The notes beneath the pieces were generated by a model. It saw only the letters and a list, made by a program, of their open reading frames with translations. It ran no database searches and was not told the origin of the DNA. A DNA stretch of 64,000 nt from Euglena gracilis. Its lineage: Eukaryota; Euglenida; Euglenophyceae; Euglenales. The translations under genes were made by a program, and so were the position numbers. Positions 59,610 to 64,000 of this stretch are shown here, piece after piece. Positions within the stretch are counted from its first letter, which is position 1; each line of letters opens with the position of its first letter. The stretch spans positions 27,610,562 through 27,674,561 of the forward strand of contig CP154954.1 in the NCBI GenBank assembly GCA_039621445.1, read 5' to 3'.

Positions 59610-61080
59610 GTGGATAGGCCAGGGACACTTTGGTCAAAGTGGCCTTGGCCGGGGACACTTCGGTCAAAGTGGCCCTGGCCAGGGACACTTTGGTCAAAGT
59701 GGGCTTGGCCAGGGACACTTTGGTCAAAGTGGCCCTGGCCAGGGAGAATTTGGTCAAAGTGGGCCTGGCCAGGGACACTTTGGCCAACGTTGCCTTGACC
59801 AGGGACACTTTGGTCAAAGTGGCCTTGGCCAGGGACACTTTGGTCAAAGTGGCCTTGGCCAGGGACACTTTGGTCAAAGTGGCCTTGGCCAGGGACACTT
59901 TGGTCAAAGTGGCCTTGGCCAGGGACACTTTGGTCAAAAGTGGCCTTGGCCAGGGACACTTTGGTCAAAGTGGCCTTGGCCAGGGACCACTTTGCAAAGT
60001 GTCCTGGCCAAGGCCACTTTGGTCAAAGTGTCCCTTGGCCAGGCACTTTGGTCAAAGTGGCCTGGCCAGGGACACTTTGGTCCAAAGGGGCCCTTGGTCA
60101 GGGACACTTTGGGCAAAGTGGCCTTGGCCAGGGACACTTTTGTCAAAGTGGCCTTCGCCAGGGACACTTTGGTCAAATGGCCTTGGCCAGGGACACTTTG
60201 GTCAAAGTGTCCTTGTCCAGGAGCACTTTGGTCAAATCTGCCTTGGCCAGGGACACTTTGGTCAAAGCGTCCTTGGCCAGCGACCCTTTGGTCAAAGTGG
60301 CCTTGGCCAGGGACACTTTGGTCAAAGTGGCCTTGGCCAGGGACACTTTGGTCAAAGTGGCCTTGGCCAGGGACACTTTGGTCAAAGTGGCCTTGGCCAG
60401 GAACACTTTGGTCAAAGTGGCCTTGGCCAGGCCACTTTGACCAAAATGGCCTTGGCCAGGACTTTTTTGCAAAGTGGCCTTGGCCAGGGACACTTTGACC
60501 AAAGTGGCCCTGGCCAAGCCACTTTGACCCAAGTGGCCCTGGCCAAGGCCACTTTGGTCAAAGTGTCCCTGGCCAAGGCCACTTTGACCAAAGTGTCCCT
60601 GGCCAAGGCCACTTTGACCAAAGTGTCCCTGGCCAAGGCCACTTTGACCAAAGTGGCCCTGGCCAGGCCACTTTGACCAAAGTGTCCCTGGCCAAGGCCA
60701 CTTTGACCAAAGTGTCCCTGGCCAAGGCCACTTTGACCAAAGTGTCCCTGGCCAAGGCCACTTTGACCAAAGTGTCCCTGACCAAGGCCACTTGGCCCAA
60801 AGTTTCCTTGGCCAAGGCCACTTGGACCAAAGTGTCCTGGGCAAGGGACACTTTGACCAAAGTGTCCTTGGCCAAGGACACTTTGATCAAAGTGTCCCTG
60901 GCCAAGGCACTTTGACCAAAGTGTCCCTGGCCAAGGCCACTTTGACCAAGTGTCCCTGGCCAAGGCCACTTTGACCAAGTGTCCCTGGCCAGGCCACTTT
61001 GACCAAAGTGTCCCTGCCCAAAGCCCCTTTGACCTACGTGTCCCTGCCCAACGCTACTTTGACCAACGTGTCCCGGCCAA
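59051..61080. other. Polarity-switch zone, mosaic of both orientations
   Basis: The regular 30-bp phase breaks down here. Forward and reverse-complement monomers differ at only six positions, and in this zone those positions switch independently. Reverse-type words (CCAAGGCCAC, AAAGTGTCC, GGCCCTGGCC) appear from about 59.1 kb while the dyad centre is still forward GGTC. Hybrid centres GGTCCAAAG occur near 59,180, 59,330, 59,482 and 60,080. The first clear reverse centre GACC is at about 60,439. A forward centre with reverse flanks persists at about 60,551-60,570. Forward-looking fragments and badly decayed units continue to about 61,080. Short clean forward patches remain at 59,800-59,935 and 60,290-60,420. 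This could be a real inversion junction worked over by conversion or template switching, or a consensus built from reads of both orientations. Confidence 0.85.
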
Positions 61081-64000
61081 GGCCACTTTGACCAAAGTGT
61101 CCCTGGCCAAGGCCACTTTGACCAAAGTGTCCCTGGCCAGGGCCACTTTGACCAAAGGGTCCCTGGCCAAGGCCACTTTGACCAAAGTGTCCCTGGCCAA
61201 GGCCACTTTGACCAAAGTGTCCCTGGCCAAGGCCACTTTGACCGAAGTGTCCCTGGCCAGGACCACTTTGACCAAAGTGTCCCTGGCCAAGGCCACTTTG
61301 ACCCAAGTGTCCCTGGCCAAGGCCACTTTGACTAAAGTGTCCCTGGCCAAGGCCACTTTGACCAAAGTGTCCCTGGCCAAGGCCACTTTTGACCAAAGTG
61401 TCCCTGGCCAAGGCCACTTTGACCAAAGTGTCCCTGGCCAAGGCCACTTTGACCAAAGTGTCCCTGGCCAAGGCCACTTTGACCAAAGTGTCCCTGGCCA
61501 AGGCCACTTTGACCAAAGTGTCCCTGGCCAAGGCCACTTGTACAAAGTGTCCCTGGCCAAGGCCACTTTGACCAAAGTGTCCCTGGCCAAGGCCACTTTG
61601 ACCAAAGTGTCCCTGGCCAAGGCCACTTTGACCAAAGTGTCCCTGGCCAAGGCCACTTTGACCAAAGTGTCCCTGGCCAAGGCCACTTTGACCAAAGTGT
61701 CCCTGGCCAAGGCCACTTTGACCAAAGTGTCCCTGGCCAAGGCCACTTTGACCAAAGTGTCCCTGGCCAAGGCCACTTTGACCAAAGTGTCCCTGGCCAA
61801 GGCCACTTTGACCAAAGTGTCCCTGGCCAAGGCCACTTTGACCAAAGTGTCCCTGGCCAAGGCCACTTGAACAAAAGTGTCCCTGGCCAAGGCCACTTTG
61901 ACCAAAGTGTCCCTGGCCAAGGCCACTTTGACCAAAGTGTCCCTGGCCAAGGCCACTTTGACCAAAGTGTCCCTGGCCAAGGCCCACTTGACCAAAGTGT
62001 CCCTCGCCAAGGCCACTTTGACCAAAGTGTCCCTGGCCAAGGCCACTTTGACCAAAGTGTCCCTGGCCAAGGCCACTTTGACCAAAGTGTCCCTGGCCAA
62101 GGCCACTTTGACCAAAGTGTCCCTGGCCAAGGCCACTTTGACCAAAGTGTCCCTGGCCAAGGCCACTTTGACCAAAGTGTCCCTGGCCAAGGCCACTTTG
62201 ACCAAAGTGTCCCCGGCCAAGGCCACTTGACCAAAGTGTCCCTGGCCAAGGCCACTTTGACCAAAGTGTCCCTGGCCAAGGCCACTTTGACCAAAGTGTC
62301 CCTGGCCAAGGCCACTTTGACCAAAGTGTCCCTGGCCAAGGCCACTTTGACCAAAGTGTCCCTGGCCAAGGCCACTTTGACCAAAGTGTCCCTGGCCAAG
62401 GCCACTTTGACCAAAGTGTCCCTGGCCAAGGCCACTTTGACCAAAGTGTCCCTGGCCAAGGCCACTTTGACCAAAGTGTCCCTGGCCAAGGCCACTTTGA
62501 CCAAAGTGTCCCCGCCCAGGCCACTTTGACCAAAGTGTCCCTGGCCAAGGCCACTTTGACCAAAGTGTCCCTGGCCAAGGCCACTTTGACCAAAGTGTCC
62601 CTGGCCAAGGCCACTTTGACCAAAGTGTCCCTGGCCAAGGCCACTTTGACCAAAGTGTCCCTGGCCAAGGCCACTTTGACCAAAGTGTCCCTGGCCAAGG
62701 CCACTTTGACCAAAGTGTCCCTGGCCAAGGCCACTTTGACCAAAGTGTCCTGGCCAAGGCCACTTTGACCAAAGTGTCCCTGGCCAAGGCCACTTTGACC
62801 AAAGTGTCCCTGGCCAAGGCCACTTTGACCAAAGTGTCCCTGGCCAAGGCCACTTTGACCAAAGTGTCCCTGGCCAAGGCCACTTTGACCAAAGTGTCCC
62901 TGGCCAAGGCCACTTTGACCAAAGTGTCCCTGGCCAAGGCCACTTTGACCAAAGTTGTCCCTGGCCAAGGCCACTTTGACCAAAGTGTCCCTGGCCAAGG
63001 CCACTTTGACCAAAGTGTCCCTGGCCAAGGCCACTTTGACCAAAGTGTCCCTGGCCAAGGCCACTTTGACCAAAGTGTCCCTGGCCAAGGCCACGTTTGG
63101 CCAAGGCCACTTTGACCAAAGTGTCCCTGGCCAAGGCCACTTTGACCAAAGTGTCCCTGGCCAAGGCCACTTTGACCAAAGTGTCCCTGGCCAAGGCCAC
63201 TTTGACCAAAGTGTCCCTGGCCAAGGCCACTTTGACCAAAGTGTCCCTGGCCAAGGCCACTTTGACCAAAGTGTCCTGGCCAAGGCCACTTTGACCAAAG
63301 TGTCCCTGGCCAAGGCCACTTTGACCAAAGTGTCCCTGGCCAAGGCCACTTTGACCAAAGTGTCCCTGGCCAAGGCCACTTTGACCAAAGTGTCCCTGGC
63401 CAAGGCCACTTTGACCAAAGTGTCCCTGGCCAAGGCCACTTTGACCAAAGTGTCCCTGGCCAAGGCCACTTTGACCAAAGTGTCCCTGGCCAAGGCCACT
63501 TTGACCAAAGTGTCCCTGGCCAAGGCCACTTTGACCAAAGTGTCCCTGGCCAAGGCCACTTTGACCAAAGTGTCCCTGGCCAAGGCCACTTTGACCAAAG
63601 TGTCCCTGGCCAAGGCCACTTTGACCAAAGTGTCCCTGGCCAAGGCCACTTTGACCAAAGTGTCCCTGGCCAAGGCCAATTTGACCAAAGTGTCCCTGGC
63701 CAAGGCCACTTTGACCAAAGTGTCCCTGGCCAAGGCCACTTTGACCAAAGTGTCCCTGGCCAAGGCCACTTTGACCAAAGTGTCCCTGGACAAGGCCACT
63801 TTGACCAAAGGATCCCTGGTCAAGGCCACTTTGACCAAAGTGTCCCTGGCCAAGGCCACTTTGACCAAAGTGTCCCTGGCCAAGGCCACTTTGACCAAAG
63901 TGTCCCTGGCCAAGGCCACTTTGACCAAACTGTTCCTGGCCAAGGCCACTTTGACCAAAGTGTCCCTGGCCAAGGCCACTTTGACCAAAGTGTCCCTGGC
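60431..64000 (-). repeat. Same 30-bp satellite, inverted orientation
   Basis: From about 60.44 kb the plus strand reads CACTTTGACCAAAGTG, TCCCTGGCCAAGGC, which is the exact reverse complement of the forward consensus. From about 61.1 kb the units are nearly uniform. The array runs off the right edge. Scattered variants include 1-nt losses (about 62,222, 62,750 and 63,275), a 1-nt gain (about 62,955), a small rearrangement at about 63,092 and a cluster of substitutions at 63,790-63,940. Because both arms share one consensus, they belong to the same homogenisation pool rather than to two satellite families. Confidence 0.97.
61081..64000 (-). repeat. Homogeneous inverted block
   Basis: About 97 near-consensus monomers lie in reverse orientation. 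Its variants do not mirror those at equal distance left of the switch. The left side is perfect from 1.63 to 2.37 kb away (58,069-58,814), whereas the right side at the same distances has changes at about 62,222, 62,515 and 62,750. The block is therefore not simply a folded-back copy of the left arm. Confidence 0.9.

Larger units (their letters stand above)
1..60430 (+). repeat. 30-bp satellite array, forward orientation
   Basis: Continuous head-to-tail copies of a 30-bp monomer: half one GGCCTTGGCCAGGGA followed by half two CACTTTGGTCAAAGT. The period is visible directly because every 60-base stretch holds two copies, and the phase moves only at small indels. Roughly 2,000 monomers are present. 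The array is already in progress at base 1, so its left end lies outside the window. The consensus is 57% GC with no CpG. Common variants are C-to-A giving GCATTGG, T-to-C giving ACACCTTGG, ACAATTTGG, ACAGTTTGG, GGATCC and GGATAC forms, CTTCGCC, TTGTCC and TTGACC. They recur as a limited vocabulary rather than as random noise, as expected of a satellite spreading variants by unequal exchange or conversion. No unique sequence interrupts it. Confidence 0.98.

Noticed and set aside
58000-63000. Simple fold-back (hairpin read) artefact explaining the inversion
   Set aside because: Variants in the two arms do not mirror around 60.44 kb. A consensus artefact limited to 59.05-61.08 kb is still possible and is listed in the findings.
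1-64000. CRISPR array (30-bp direct repeats with dyad symmetry)
   Set aside because: There are no spacers; repeats abut directly, and no cas-like genes or leader are present.
1-64000. CENP-B box or telomeric repeat
   Set aside because: I saw neither the CENP-B core (TTCG followed by A and CGGG at the required spacing) nor runs of TTAGGG or similar. A centromeric or telomeric location is therefore only a possibility.
1-64000. Arrayed transcription-factor sites (nuclear-receptor GGTCAAAG half sites, NF1-like TTGGCCA, TCF-like TCAAAG)
   Set aside because: Only partial matches per monomer. They follow automatically from the consensus, and nothing shows binding or conservation beyond the repeat itself.
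1-64000. G-quadruplex array
   Set aside because: Each monomer has only two-G runs plus one GGG, with C-rich loops that favour the hairpin; at best a weak two-tetrad motif.
60430-64000. A second, different satellite family on the right
   Set aside because: Its consensus is the exact reverse complement of the left-hand monomer.
1-64000. tRNA, rRNA or other structured RNA gene suggested by the dyads
   Set aside because: Stems are 5-7 bp with 2-nt loops repeated every 30 bp; no cloverleaf, rRNA helix or unique structure is present.

Overview
The whole 64 kb is one tandem repeat. It is a satellite array with a 30-bp monomer (half one GGCCTTGGCCAGGGA, half two CACTTTGGTCAAAGT; 17 of 30 bases G or C, no CpG in the consensus), repeated about 2,100 times. 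The array runs off both window edges, so its true length is unknown. I find no unique sequence, gene, RNA gene, mobile-element end, CRISPR array or promoter that I can defend. An array of this size and organisation points to a eukaryotic chromosome (centromeric, pericentromeric, subtelomeric or sex-chromosome heterochromatin are the usual places). Nothing in the sequence identifies the species.

Layout: (1) 1 to about 39.4 kb is an older, diverged domain in forward orientation. Variant monomers are arranged in higher-order repeats (HORs) of about 0.75-2.9 kb, duplicated locally and reused at a distance. (2) About 39.4-59.05 kb is a much more homogeneous forward domain with runs of up to about 27 identical monomers, interrupted by a few marker-bearing modules. 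(3) About 59.05-61.08 kb is a disordered zone where the array reverses orientation. Forward and reverse sequence features are interleaved and 1-nt indels are frequent. (4) 61.08-64 kb is the same monomer in reverse orientation, again homogeneous.

Two properties explain most of what automated annotation would report here. First, 30 is a multiple of 3 and the consensus lacks stops in five of six frames, so enormous overlapping open frames (up to 3,307 codons) appear on both strands. They encode decapeptide repeats such as ALARDTLVKV, WPWPGTLWSK, SGLGQGHFGQ, SLAKATLTKV and SVPGQGHFDQ. I treat all of them as artefacts, because phase breaks, in-frame stops and substitutions ignore any reading frame. 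Second, the monomer is nearly its own reverse complement (24 of 30 positions). It contains two overlapping hyphenated dyads, CACTTTG-GT-CAAAGTG and TGGCC-TT-GGCCA. This gives every unit hairpin potential and offers a plausible route to the polarity switch near 60.44 kb, which is the most unusual feature of the window.
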